64,000 bases of DNA from Aerococcus sp. HMSC062A02 (GCF_001809535.1 NZ_KV797910.1:208560-272559); one strand, 5' to 3'. Shown: positions 37,732-46,417, numbered from the stretch's first letter. Numbers and translations: made by a program. The notes: generated by a model not told the origin, from the sequence alone.

Positions 37732-39132
37732 ATGGCTTTACTAATCAAAAATGGAACGATTGTTTCCTCGGTAGCTGAATACCAAGCAGACATTCTCATT
37801 GAAGATGAAAAAATTAAAATGATTGCTAATAATATAGATGAAGCAGACCATGAGTTGGTTGATGCGACGGGCAAATATATTTTCCCTGGTGGAGTTGATG
37901 AGCATGTCCATATGGGGCCTTTTGATACTTATGGTTTTGAAACTTCTCATGCGGCCTTAGTGGGAGGCACGACAACAATCGTTGATTTTGCCCCCCAAGA
38001 TAAAGGAGAGACAGTGATTAACTCTTTCCACCGTCATAAAGATGAAAAAGCTCAGGGTATAGCTTCTCCCGATTTCTCATTCCATGGGATGGTGATGGAT
38101 ACTAGCGAGGCGCTATTAGACGAAATTCCTAAGATGGTTGAGAATGGTATCGTTAACCTTAAATTCTTTATGGCTTATAATGGGACGCCTTTCCATGTAG
38201 AAGATGATTTGATCTTTAAAGCCATGCAAATTTGTAAGGATTATGGGATTACACCTTGGGTCCACTGTGAAAACGGGGATATGATTGAGGTCTTGAAAGA
38301 GGAATTAGTTGAAGAAGGCGTAACTAAACCGATTGGACATTATCTCTCTTCACCACCAACTGTTGAAGATGAAGCCGTTCAGCGCTTAATTTATCTCGCT
38401 AAGTTGGCTGATTGTCCAGTCTTTATCGTTCATAATACAACAGCAGGTGCTTGTGCCAATATCAAACGAGCTCAAGATGAAGGGCAAGCAGTTTATGGCG
38501 AAACTTGCACCCATTACCTAGCTATTGATACGTCTTACCTTGAAAAAGAAAATTTTGAAGGGGCTAAGTGGGTATGCGGCCCTGCAATTCGGCCAAAAGA
38601 GCATATTGAGGCTGTTTGGAGAGCTTTAGAAGAAGACACCCTAATGAGTATTGGTTCTGACCATGCTGCCGTTGTTGGGGGCTTTGAGCAAGCTAAAAAA
38701 CGTGGAATCGATGATTTTACAAAGATTCCCAATGGCGTTCCTGGTATGCAAGACCGTCTTCACATGGTATGGACACAAGGCGTCGAAAAAGGACGAATTT
38801 CAAAACAAGATTTTGTACGTCTTTGTATGGAAAATCCGGCCAAACTATGTGGAATATACCCTCAGAAGGGGGCTTTACTTCCTGGCTCTGATGCTGATAT
38901 TCTCATTTGGGACCCAAGCTATAAAGGTAAAATTTCAGTAGAAAATAGCTACGAAGGTACTGACTATAACACCTTTGAAGGTTTTGAACAAAAAGGAATT
39001 GCCGACAAAGTTTATCTTAGAGGTCAATTAATGGCTGAAAGAGGGGAGCTAGTTGGTGAGAAAGGGCAAGGTAGGTATATCCGCCCTAAAGCTTATACTG
39101 TCTGCTATGATAAATACCATAAAGGAGAATAG
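37732..39132 (+). CDS. Hydantoinase / dihydropyrimidinase family cyclic amidohydrolase
   Basis: This 466-residue TIM-barrel hydrolase has a binuclear metal site: H58 and H60 in DEHVHMG, the carbamylated lysine in NLKFFMAY (about residue 150), His in WVHCENGD, His in ETCTHYL and Asp in IGSDHA. Members open hydantoin or dihydropyrimidine rings to N-carbamoyl amino acids. Adjacent to an N-carbamoylsarcosine amidase, 1-methylhydantoin is the most sensible substrate, giving N-carbamoylsarcosine. This is context inference; most known N-methylhydantoinases are ATP-dependent HyuAB types. Confidence 0.85.
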   Translation: MALLIKNGTIVSSVAEYQADILIEDEKIKMIANNIDEADHELVDATGKYIFPGGVDEHVHMGPFDTYGFETSHAALVGGTTTIVDFAPQDKGETVINSFHRHKDEKAQGIASPDFSFHGMVMDTSEALLDEIPKMVENGIVNLKFFMAYNGTPFHVEDDLIFKAMQICKDYGITPWVHCENGDMIEVLKEELVEEGVTKPIGHYLSSPPTVEDEAVQRLIYLAKLADCPVFIVHNTTAGACANIKRAQDEGQAVYGETCTHYLAIDTSYLEKENFEGAKWVCGPAIRPKEHIEAVWRALEEDTLMSIGSDHAAVVGGFEQAKKRGIDDFTKIPNGVPGMQDRLHMVWTQGVEKGRISKQDFVRLCMENPAKLCGIYPQKGALLPGSDADILIWDPSYKGKISVENSYEGTDYNTFEGFEQKGIADKVYLRGQLMAERGELVGEKGQGRYIRPKAYTVCYDKYHKGE

Positions 39133-39152
39133 CAAGTTAGGAGTTGCAATCC

Positions 39153-39500
39153 GTGAAATATATCATTGTATCCAATAATGAAAGCTTATTAAAGCGTGTT
39201 GATTATTTGCATTTTGTAGAAGGTGGCTTTTGGGATGTATTAATTGAAGTACGCAATCTGATTCATATTGGTTGGCGTCCTCTGACACATCCCTTGCCGG
39301 CTTCTCTACGGATGATGCTATCTCCTGTACGATCCGTTATCTTAGCTGATGTGAGTCACGATAAGAGCTATGAGATCATTGAACAATCAATGGATCTTTA
39401 TCAAAGGACTCTGGGAGAAAGACAAGCTGACTTTAAAAATTTAACCGACTACCAGCGACTTGACCAGGAACTTTTGATGGCAGCCTTAGCTGACCTTTAG
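39153..39500 (+). CDS. grdX: GrdX family protein, sarcosine-type unit
   Basis: This 115-residue protein begins KYIIVSNNESLLKR and contains THPLPASLR, the pattern of GrdX proteins that lead glycine/sarcosine/betaine reductase operons. The GTG start is chosen because AGGAG lies 9 nt upstream. The role of GrdX is unknown. It precedes the protein B precursor gene by 28 bp. It is clearly diverged from the second GrdX at 45.7-46.0 kb. Confidence 0.75.
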   Translation: MKYIIVSNNESLLKRVDYLHFVEGGFWDVLIEVRNLIHIGWRPLTHPLPASLRMMLSPVRSVILADVSHDKSYEIIEQSMDLYQRTLGERQADFKNLTDYQRLDQELLMAALADL

Positions 39501-39528
39501 GCCGGACATTCTATAAAGAGGTGTGAAG

Positions 39529-40812
39529 ATGAAACTTGAATTACAAAATGTTGTTATTAAAAAAATTGATTTTGGCAAAAAAACAGAGATCAAAGACGAC
39601 CAGCTCTATATTAATCGAGATGAAATGATAGCTGAATTAATGGCGATTGACCAGGTCAAAGCGATTCAAATTGTCTTGGCTCGGCCCGGTGAAAAGAAGC
39701 GTTTAATTCCTGTCAAGGATGTGATTGAACCTCGTTTGAGAATTGGACGGGGGAATCAATTTCCTGGGGTAACTGGAGAAATTGAACAATTAGGTCAGGG
39801 AAGCACCAAAAAAATGCAGAATGTAGCAGTCGTTACTGTGGGGGATATTGTTGGCTTCCAAGAGGGAATTATTGATATGTGGGGCGAGGGAGCTAAGTGG
39901 ACACCATTCTCACAAACATTGAATGTCGTTGTTAACATTGAGCCGGAAGAAGGCCTTGAACCACACGAACATGAAAAAGCTTGCCGGTTAGTTGGGCTTA
40001 AGGCGAGTGAATATTTGGGAGCTGCTTTAGAAGGCATTAGTCCAAACTCAAGTGAGTCTTTTGAGATTGAAGATGTGAAAACTAGTTTGGAAAAATATCC
40101 TAATTTACCACGGGTTGCCTATGTGGAGATGTTAATTGCTCAGGGACTCCTTCATGATGGTTATATTTATGGAGTGGATGCTAAGCAAATTCTACCCACT
40201 CTGCTGAACCCATTGGAAGAGTTGGATGGAGCGGTTATATCGGGGAACTGTGTGGCAGCTTGCGATAAGATAACGACCTACCAACACCAAAATAATTCCG
40301 TTATCTTAGAATTACTTAAACGCCATGGCAAAGATTTAGTTTTTGTTAGTTCAATTCTTGTGCCAGAATTAACCATTCTGGACGGCAAGTTTAGAACAGC
40401 TGACTATACCGTGAAGTTATGCCAGTTGCTTGGTCTGGATGGCGTCATTGTCTCTGAGGAAGGCTATGGAAATCCTGATTCGGATTTAGTAATGATTGCC
40501 GAAGGATTAGAGAATTCAGGAATTAAAACAGTTTTGATTACGGATGAGTGCTCAGGTTGGGATGGTGATTCTCAGCCTCTAGCAGATGCTAAAGAAGAAG
40601 CTAAGGCAGTGATTTCAACTGGAAACGTTTCTCACCTTATCCATTTGGAAGCTGCTGAAGAGGTTTTAGGAGATGCTAAAGCAATTGCCAATCTCTCAGG
40701 AGGTTGGGAAGGTAGCTTAGATGAGGCAGGAAATATTAGTTGTGAGCTAAATGCGGTAATTGGAGCTACATCTGAAATCGGTTACCATAATCTTACTGTC
40801 GAATTACACTAG
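39529..40812 (+). CDS. grdG: Glycine/sarcosine/betaine reductase protein B proprotein subunit (sarcosine-type by context)
   Basis: This 427-residue proprotein is cleaved to alpha and beta chains at the Asn-Cys bond in ISGNCVAACDK, leaving a pyruvoyl group that binds the amine substrate. IPVKDVIEPR and PHEHEKACRLVGLK are family motifs. It starts at ATG with GAGGTG upstream and is 14 bp from the partner selenoprotein. Assignment as sarcosine-specific GrdG rests on the upstream carbamoylsarcosine amidase; sequence alone says only GrdE/GrdG/GrdH. Confidence 0.85.
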   Translation: MKLELQNVVIKKIDFGKKTEIKDDQLYINRDEMIAELMAIDQVKAIQIVLARPGEKKRLIPVKDVIEPRLRIGRGNQFPGVTGEIEQLGQGSTKKMQNVAVVTVGDIVGFQEGIIDMWGEGAKWTPFSQTLNVVVNIEPEEGLEPHEHEKACRLVGLKASEYLGAALEGISPNSSESFEIEDVKTSLEKYPNLPRVAYVEMLIAQGLLHDGYIYGVDAKQILPTLLNPLEELDGAVISGNCVAACDKITTYQHQNNSVILELLKRHGKDLVFVSSILVPELTILDGKFRTADYTVKLCQLLGLDGVIVSEEGYGNPDSDLVMIAEGLENSGIKTVLITDECSGWDGDSQPLADAKEEAKAVISTGNVSHLIHLEAAEEVLGDAKAIANLSGGWEGSLDEAGNISCELNAVIGATSEIGYHNLTVELH

Positions 40813-40826
40813 GGAGGAGGCTAATA

Positions 40827-42116
40827 ATGAAAAAAGTACTCTATTATTTAAACCAGTTCTTTGGTCAAATTGGGGGCGAAGATCAAGCTGATATAGAACC
40901 GCGTTTAGTTGAAGGTGCCATTGGACCAGCTATGGCTTTTTCCCAGCAATTAGAAGAAGGAGAAGTGACCCATACTATTATTTGTGGGGATAATTACTTC
41001 AATGAAAATTTAGAACTTGCCCAACAATTTATTATGGAGAGCTATAATGAGCTCCAGCCAGATTTAGTGGTCGCTGGTCCTGCTTTTAATGCAGGGCGTT
41101 ATGGGATGGCTTGTGCAGGTGTTGCGAATACCCTAAAAGATAAAACGACGGTTCTTACTGGGATGTACCATGAAAATCCAGCCGTAGCACAATGCCGTAG
41201 CCATGCCTATATCGTTCCCACTGGTGATTCAGCGGCATCGATGCGTAAGGCTTTACCTGCTATGGTTGAGCTAGCAACTAAAATCTTGGCTGGTAAAGAA
41301 ATTTTAGCAGAAGAAGATGGCTTTATGATGCAGGGGCGTCGTTTGACGGTCTTTTCTAATCAAACAGGAGCTGAGCGAGCTAGCGAAATGCTCTTAAAAC
41401 GTCTGCATAACGAAAGCTATGAAACTGAGCTTCCCATGCCAGAATTCGATTATGTCCAAGCAGCAAGTCCAATTACAGATATGCCGCATGCGACAATTGC
41501 TCTGGTCACAACAGGGGGAATTGTTCCTGAGGGTAACCCTGACCACTTGCAATCCGCTTCTGCTCAGAAATGGGTAAAATATGATGTCTCAAATTTAACT
41601 CAGCTTGCAGGTAAATTTATTACTGTTCATGGGGGCTTTGACCCAGTTTATGCGAATGATAAGGCCGACCGTATTGCACCTTTAGATGAACTGTATCGCC
41701 TAAAAGAGAAGGGGACTATCGGAGATATCTACAAGTATTTTTACTCAACAACAGGGACAGGGACTTCTGTCGGAAATTCTGAGAAATTTGGTCGAGAGAT
41801 CGGTCAAGAACTTTCAGATGCAAAAGTAGACGGCGTCATCCTAACTTCTACCTGAGGGACCTGTACGCGTTGCGGTGCAACGATTGTTAAAGAAATTGAA
41901 CGTTTTGGAATTCCTATAGTGCATATGGCAACGATTACTACTATTTCGGAGTCTGTTGGTGCTAATAGAATTGTACCAACTATAGCCATTCCTTATCCTG
42001 TGGGCAATCCTGAATTAGATGACAGAGAAGCGAGCCTTAGAGATGAATTAGTAGATCGGGCGATTCGTGCGCTATCAACTGATGTCGCCTCACCGACTGT
42101 TTTTAAGAAAGAATAA
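40827..42116 (+). CDS. grdF: Reductase protein B selenoprotein subunit (sarcosine-type GrdF by context)
   Basis: The frame spans an in-frame TGA at 41853-41855 in LTST-Sec-GTCTRCGA, the exact Sec position of the GrdB/GrdF/GrdI family. The product is 429 residues. The N-terminus (LYYLNQFFGQIGGEDQADIEP) and EKFGREIGQEL segments are family typical. The Sec attacks the pyruvoyl-bound amine and transfers the carboxymethyl group to GrdA. A bSECIS hairpin starts 12 nt after the TGA. The C-terminal end is diverged from the second copy (YPVGNPELDDREA against HPLGNPELSPEDE). Confidence 0.93.
41853..41882 (+). promoter_or_regulatory. Sec codon and bSECIS of grdF
   Basis: TGA is followed 12 nt later by a perfect hairpin CGTTGC-GGT-GCAACG (41868-41882) with a GG-bearing apical loop about 18 nt from the TGA, fitting SelB recognition. 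Confidence 0.85.
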
Positions 42117-42121
42117 CTTAG

Positions 42122-42145
42122 AGGGGGAGAGTCTGACTCTTCCCT
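42122..42145 (+). terminator. Terminator after grdF
   Basis: GGGGGAGAGT pairs with ACTCTTCCCT across a 3-nt loop; an interrupted T-rich run follows. Confidence 0.7.
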
Positions 42146-42195
42146 TATTTAAATTTATTTTTAAAAAATCTATTTATAATAATAATTCAGCTTTT

Positions 42196-42220
42196 AAATG
42201 ATAAAATAAACTTATCATTT
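42196..42220. promoter_or_regulatory. Palindromic operator candidate upstream of the Crp/Fnr-family gene
   Basis: Perfect 9-bp arms AAATGATAA and TTATCATTT are separated by 7 bp, directly upstream of the regulator start and about 16-40 bp after a TATAAT (42175-42180). The architecture suits a dimeric repressor or autoregulator. Confidence 0.55.
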
Positions 42221-42259
42221 ATAAAACATTACTTTTAAAATGGGTTTAGAGGTGTGAGG

Positions 42260-42928
42260 ATGTACTATAAGGAATTAGCAAATTTTTCACTATTTCAAAA
42301 TGTTAGTAAGGAAAGTGTTGACCTAATTAATGCAATGAATATCAGAGTAAAAAATTTTAAAGTAGGTGAGCGAGTTAATTTTTTGGGTGATCCGATTCAA
42401 TATATCTATGTCATTGCATCGGGATGTCTTAAAACAAATGAATATTTAATGAATGGTAAGGAAATTGTATCGTCATATTACTTCGGCTATGACGCTTTTC
42501 CCTTATATTTGATCTATGGGGGAGCAACAACTTACCCTTATAATATTTATTGCCATAAACAGGCTCAAGTATATTGTTTACCTGTTGAGGAGCTAAAGGC
42601 CTGTATTGATGCTGATCCAAAACTTATGTCAAATGTATTGGTATTTGTTTCTAAATATTGTTTAAAAAACAAGAAAGTCATTCAAACAGCTAGCTATCCT
42701 AAAGTATCCCAACGTTTGGCTTTCTGGCTCCTAACTTCGAGTGACCAGAGAGATAATTTTAGGATACCAGGAACTCAGGAACTCTTTTCAGATATACTTT
42801 TGGTGAATCGGTCTTCTTTAAATCAAGAGTTAAAACGTTTGACCAATAATGGAATAATTTCAATCTATGGTCGTCGTATTCACATAAATGACCGGTCGGC
42901 TTTAAATAGGATTTTAGAAAACGCTTAA
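42260..42928 (+). CDS. Crp/Fnr family transcriptional regulator
   Basis: This 222-residue protein has an N-terminal cyclic-nucleotide-like beta-roll (about residues 10-115: GERVNFLGDPIQYIYVIASG) and a C-terminal winged helix (about 150-220: TQELFSDILLVNRSSLNQELKRLTNNGIISIYGRRIHI). It lacks the N-terminal cysteine cluster of Fnr. It lies between the two convergent reductase units, so it is the likely local regulator of grd genes, perhaps binding sarcosine, glycine or a redox signal. The ATG with AGAGGTGTGAGG upstream is chosen. Confidence 0.85.
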   Translation: MYYKELANFSLFQNVSKESVDLINAMNIRVKNFKVGERVNFLGDPIQYIYVIASGCLKTNEYLMNGKEIVSSYYFGYDAFPLYLIYGGATTYPYNIYCHKQAQVYCLPVEELKACIDADPKLMSNVLVFVSKYCLKNKKVIQTASYPKVSQRLAFWLLTSSDQRDNFRIPGTQELFSDILLVNRSSLNQELKRLTNNGIISIYGRRIHINDRSALNRILENA

Positions 42929-42940
42929 AAATAGGCCATT

Positions 42941-42969
42941 AAAAAACGACTCGAAACCGAGTCGTTTTT
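42941..42969. terminator. Bidirectional terminator between regulator and second grd unit
   Basis: AAAAACGACTCG pairs perfectly with CGAGTCGTTTTT (loop AAAC), with A and T runs on either side. Confidence 0.9.
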
Positions 42970-43014
42970 GTGCGTATGATCAGGCTTGATTTAAGCTAGT
43001 CTTATTAAGAACAT

Positions 43015-44307
43015 TTATTCAAAAATTGTTTGTTCGCTGATGTCAGTTTGTAGAGCATCTAGAGCTTTGTTAACTAAGTTTAAGCGAAGTTTATGTTCGT
43101 CTTCTGGACTTAATTCTGGGTTACCGAGTGGGTGAGGAATAGCGATTGTAGGTACAATCCGGTTCGCCCCAACGGTTTGAGAAATAGGTGTAACAGTACA
43201 CATATGAACGATTGGAATACCAGCGCGTTCAATTTCTTTATACATCGTTGCTCCGCAACGCGTGCAGGTACCTCAGGTGGAGGTGAGGATAACGGCATCA
43301 ACGCCATCCTCTTTCAATTGGTTAGCGATTTCTTCACCGTATTGGCGAGCGCTAGCTACTGCAGTACCGTTCCCAACTGTCGTGAAGAAGGTATTGTAGA
43401 CTTTACCAATTTCGCCCGCTTCTTCTTTTTCACGCAAGATATCGAGCGGTAACACACGGTCAGCGTCTTCATCTGCGTAAGTTGTATCATAACCACCGTG
43501 GGCAGATTCGTAACCGTCTTTAAAGTTTTTAACGCCTTCGATATTGTAAGCGCCAAATTTAGATGCGGAAGATGATTCGATGTGGTCAGGGTTGCCTTCT
43601 GGTACAACACCACCGGATGTTACGAGGGCGATGGTTGCATTCTTAAGGTCCTTGAGGGCAGGAGCTGGATCCACATTATCAAATTCTGGCATTGGATATT
43701 CGGTAGTAAATTCTTCGCCATTTAATTTCTTAATCAGCATATTGACAGCACGTAAAGAGCCGCGTTCTTCTGCTTGATAGTTTTGACGGTGGCGAGGGAA
43801 GTAACCGTCTTTATCTGGTGTCACATCTTCCCCAGCTAATATTTTATTAACCAGTCCAGAAATGGCAGGAATTGCTTTACGCATTGAGGCAGCTGAATTA
43901 CCTGTTGGCACAATATAAGCTGTCTTGCTGTACATTTCTTTCCCTGGGTTTTCTTCGTACATACCAGTTACTGCAGGAATGCCTAGCTCAGTAATGACTT
44001 CACTAGCGACTGCACCAGCGGCCATCCCATAACGTCCAGCATTGAAGGCAGGACCTGCAATCACGAGATCTGGTTCATAAGATTTAATCATCTCTAGAAC
44101 TTCTGGTAAAGCGGTATCGATATTTTCATTAAAGTAAGAGTCACCACAGACAACAGTGCCGACGATTTCGGCATCTTCTAAAGGACCATTTAGACCAAGA
44201 CCGGGACCTTTAGGACCATCTTCTTTAAAGGGTTTAGTGTCTGCTTTCTCTTCACCACCAATCCCAGCATAGAACTGGTTGATGTAGTGAACAACACGTT
44301 TAGTCAT
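43015..44307 (-). CDS. grdB: Glycine reductase protein B selenoprotein subunit (GrdB-type)
   Basis: This frame continues through TGA at 43273-43275 (LTST-Sec-GTCTRCGA), giving 430 residues. It begins VVHYINQFYAGIGGEEKAD and ends with a GANRIVPTIAIPHPLGNPELSPEDE block, the form I associate with glycine-type GrdB; the betaine GrdI subunit is similar. AFNAGRYGMA and PTGNSAASMRKA are shared with the other copy. With the pyruvoyl subunit it forms protein B, and it shares GrdA and GrdC/D encoded further along. Confidence 0.9.
43246..43275 (-). promoter_or_regulatory. Sec codon and bSECIS of grdB
   Basis: Minus-strand TGA (43275-43273) is followed by the hairpin CGTTGC-GGA-GCAACG (43260-43246), the same stem and spacing as in grdF with one loop base changed. 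Confidence 0.85.
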
Positions 44308-44336
44308 TTATAAACCTCCTTTGATTCCTTATTAAA

Positions 44337-45623
44337 TTATACAAAACGAGCAGATTGTTTATTAAAGCCTAACTCATTGGTTGCCCCAGTGATCGCTTGA
44401 ATTTCAACAGTGATTTCACCGTTTTCTTTCAAGCTACCTTCTGCACCACCAGCGATAATGTCAACATATTCTGTCGTTCCAATGATGCGATCCATTGCAG
44501 GTAGGGTAATGACTTCGTTGGCATTCCCACCTGTAACAGCAGCGTTTGCTAGTGGATCCGCATCTGCTAAGGATTGAGAAGATCCATCGCGTCCGGCATA
44601 CTCATCGGTTACGATAACAGTCTTAACACCAGCTTTTTCAAGCTTCGTACAGTTCATAATCAAGTCTGTATCAGGGTTCCCGAAACCTTCTTGAGATACG
44701 ATAGCGCCATCTAAGCCCAAGAACTTCGCTAATTTAGCTGTGAAATCGCTAGAACGTTGCTTGTCAGCAAGGTAAACCGCTTCGTTGGTGATGATAACAC
44801 CCATGAAGTTGATATCTTTACCGTGGCGAGCATACAAGTCTTTAATAATTGGATTATTTAAGTGGTGGTAAGTTGTATTCTTGTCACATGCAGATACACA
44901 GTTACCTGAAATAATCGCGCCGTCCATGATTTCAGTAGGGTAGAGAATGGTAGGGACAATATGCTTAGCGTCGGTACCATAAACGTAGGTATCATGGAGT
45001 AAACCTTGAGTTTGTAGCATATAAACGTAGCCAACTTTTGGTAGGTCAGGATATTCATTGGCCTGTTCAAAGATTGGTTTTGTTTCATAGACTTCAACAT
45101 TATCAGCTTCAAGTTCCGTCCCTAATTGGCCTAAATAGTTCGCTACTTTTAAGCCAGCTAAACGCAGGGCTTCTTCATGGGCATGGGTTTCAATGCCTTC
45201 AACAGGTTGAGCCACTAAAACAATATTAATATTTTTAGAGAATGGTGTTAATTCTGCGCCAGGACCACTCATATCAACGATACCTTCTTGGAAACGAACC
45301 AGTTTCCCGGCTGTCATAACTTCACAGCCTTTAAGGGCAACTGTTTTACCTTCCCCTACAGTATCAACTCGGTTAATAACACCTGGGAAAACGCCAGCTT
45401 TAGAATCAACCTTAGCACGGGGTTCGATAACGTCCTTAACAGGAGTAATACGAACAGATTCACCTGGTTTGGCGATTTCAATTTCAACCGATTCGAAGCG
45501 GTCGTCTTCAAGCACTAAGTCTTTGACTTCTTGCTCATTAATAGATAGAACAGAATCTTCAATTTTGGATTCGTTAGTTAATACGACATCCTTAATTTGA
45601 ATTTCTCCAAATTCTAATTTCAT
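44337..45623 (-). CDS. grdE: Glycine reductase protein B proprotein subunit (GrdE-type)
   Basis: This 428-residue paralogue of the plus-strand proprotein has the autocleavage site ISGNCVSACDK that yields the pyruvoyl cofactor. IIAGGAEGSLKENGEI and THAHEEALRLAGLK are family motifs. The ATG preceded by GAGAGGTGAG is chosen over one five codons upstream. Specificity (glycine or betaine) is not proven by sequence. Confidence 0.86.
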   Translation of the reverse strand: MKLEFGEIQIKDVVLTNESKIEDSVLSINEQEVKDLVLEDDRFESVEIEIAKPGESVRITPVKDVIEPRAKVDSKAGVFPGVINRVDTVGEGKTVALKGCEVMTAGKLVRFQEGIVDMSGPGAELTPFSKNINIVLVAQPVEGIETHAHEEALRLAGLKVANYLGQLGTELEADNVEVYETKPIFEQANEYPDLPKVGYVYMLQTQGLLHDTYVYGTDAKHIVPTILYPTEIMDGAIISGNCVSACDKNTTYHHLNNPIIKDLYARHGKDINFMGVIITNEAVYLADKQRSSDFTAKLAKFLGLDGAIVSQEGFGNPDTDLIMNCTKLEKAGVKTVIVTDEYAGRDGSSQSLADADPLANAAVTGGNANEVITLPAMDRIIGTTEYVDIIAGGAEGSLKENGEITVEIQAITGATNELGFNKQSARFV

Positions 45624-45650
45624 AAACTCACCTCTCAATTATGTTAAAAG

Positions 45651-46049
45651 TTACATAAAATGTGGCGGAATTTGCATCCGCTCAAGTGCATGTTGAATCA
45701 GATCAAAGTCAATTAAGCTAAAGTCTCTGAGTGTTGCTTCATTCCAGGCAGGTCTGTTTTCTTGTGCAGAAAATTTATCATATACTGAAATAGCATTTTC
45801 CATCATTTCAAGACTTTCTAGATCGATAGCTGCTTTCGCTTTATCAGTTAGGGCGATTGACTTATAAAAGGTTTCATTGGGTTTCAAACTGCTGCTTAGG
45901 GGATGAGTTAGTAAGGAAACCTTCTCGTCAACGACTACCTCCCTAGCTTTCTCCAAAACATCACGATATTCGCCATCGACAAAACGTAACCTTAATGAAG
46001 GAGCAGAGATCTTTTCTTTGACTTGTGGATTGTTTGTAATAATTTGCAT
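45651..46049 (-). CDS. grdX: GrdX family protein, glycine-type unit
   Basis: This 132-residue protein begins MQIITNNPQVKEK, the classic GrdX start, and contains LLTHPLSSSLKPNETF. It heads the minus-strand unit grdX-grdE-grdB. Its role is unknown. Unlike clostridial operons, no thioredoxin reductase or thioredoxin gene follows it. Confidence 0.82.
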   Translation of the reverse strand: MQIITNNPQVKEKISAPSLRLRFVDGEYRDVLEKAREVVVDEKVSLLTHPLSSSLKPNETFYKSIALTDKAKAAIDLESLEMMENAISVYDKFSAQENRPAWNEATLRDFSLIDFDLIQHALERMQIPPHFM

Positions 46050-46130
46050 ATATACCTCTCAAAATTTAAATTTAGCCCTTCAAGAATTGAAAGGTAGAAA
46101 AAACGCTAACAAACTTGTTCACAAATCTGG

Positions 46131-46169
46131 TCAACGTGCACGACGCTTTAGATAACTATTTTCGTTCAT
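46131..46169 (-). other. Short leader reading frame ending at TGA before grdX
   Basis: Minus-strand ATG at 46169-46167 has GGAGGTTTAATC in front, a better ribosome site than many genes here. It encodes MNENSYLKRRAR then TGA. It is in frame with grdX 40 codons downstream, and all four in-frame stops between are TGA. Whether translated is unknown; coding potential is too short to judge. Confidence 0.3.
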
Positions 46170-46226
46170 GATTAAACCTCCATGAAAATTTTATAGGTGA
46201 GTTATAAAATTTCTTTAATAAATCGC

Positions 46227-46246
46227 GATTATGCGCAAACATAATC
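46227..46246. promoter_or_regulatory. Inverted repeat overlapping the start of the grdX transcript
   Basis: GATTATG and CATAATC form perfect 7-bp arms around a 6-bp centre. It lies about 6-25 bp downstream of the predicted transcription start, a suitable repressor position. It could be a site for the nearby Crp/Fnr-type protein. Confidence 0.5.
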
Positions 46247-46258
46247 ATTCACATAGTT

Positions 46259-46286
46259 ATTGTAACACGAAATAAATATTATTCAA
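46259..46286 (-). promoter_or_regulatory. Promoter of the minus-strand grd unit
   Basis: Minus-strand TTGAAT (46286-46281), a 16-bp spacer and TACAAT (46264-46259). It would give a leader of roughly 200 nt before grdX that contains the short reading frame. Confidence 0.5.
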
Positions 46287-46417
46287 TCGCTTTATCATAT
46301 AAAAGCATTTAAATTGAAGATGAGATAATAAAGAAACCCCTTACTAAAAAAGGTTTTTGCCAGTTAAAAAAGTATCGAAAATTTATTAAAAGAATCACAA
46401 AAAGCAAAGTGATTCGT

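Noticed and set aside
43110-43613. Reading frames opposite or across grdB around the TGA
   Set aside because: They are other-frame shadows of a strongly conserved selenoprotein and have no family resemblance or ribosome sites.
46131-46169. Remnant of a thioredoxin or other trx gene before grdX
   Set aside because: No CxxC or thioredoxin motif can be read in any frame; the frame is better described as a possible leader.
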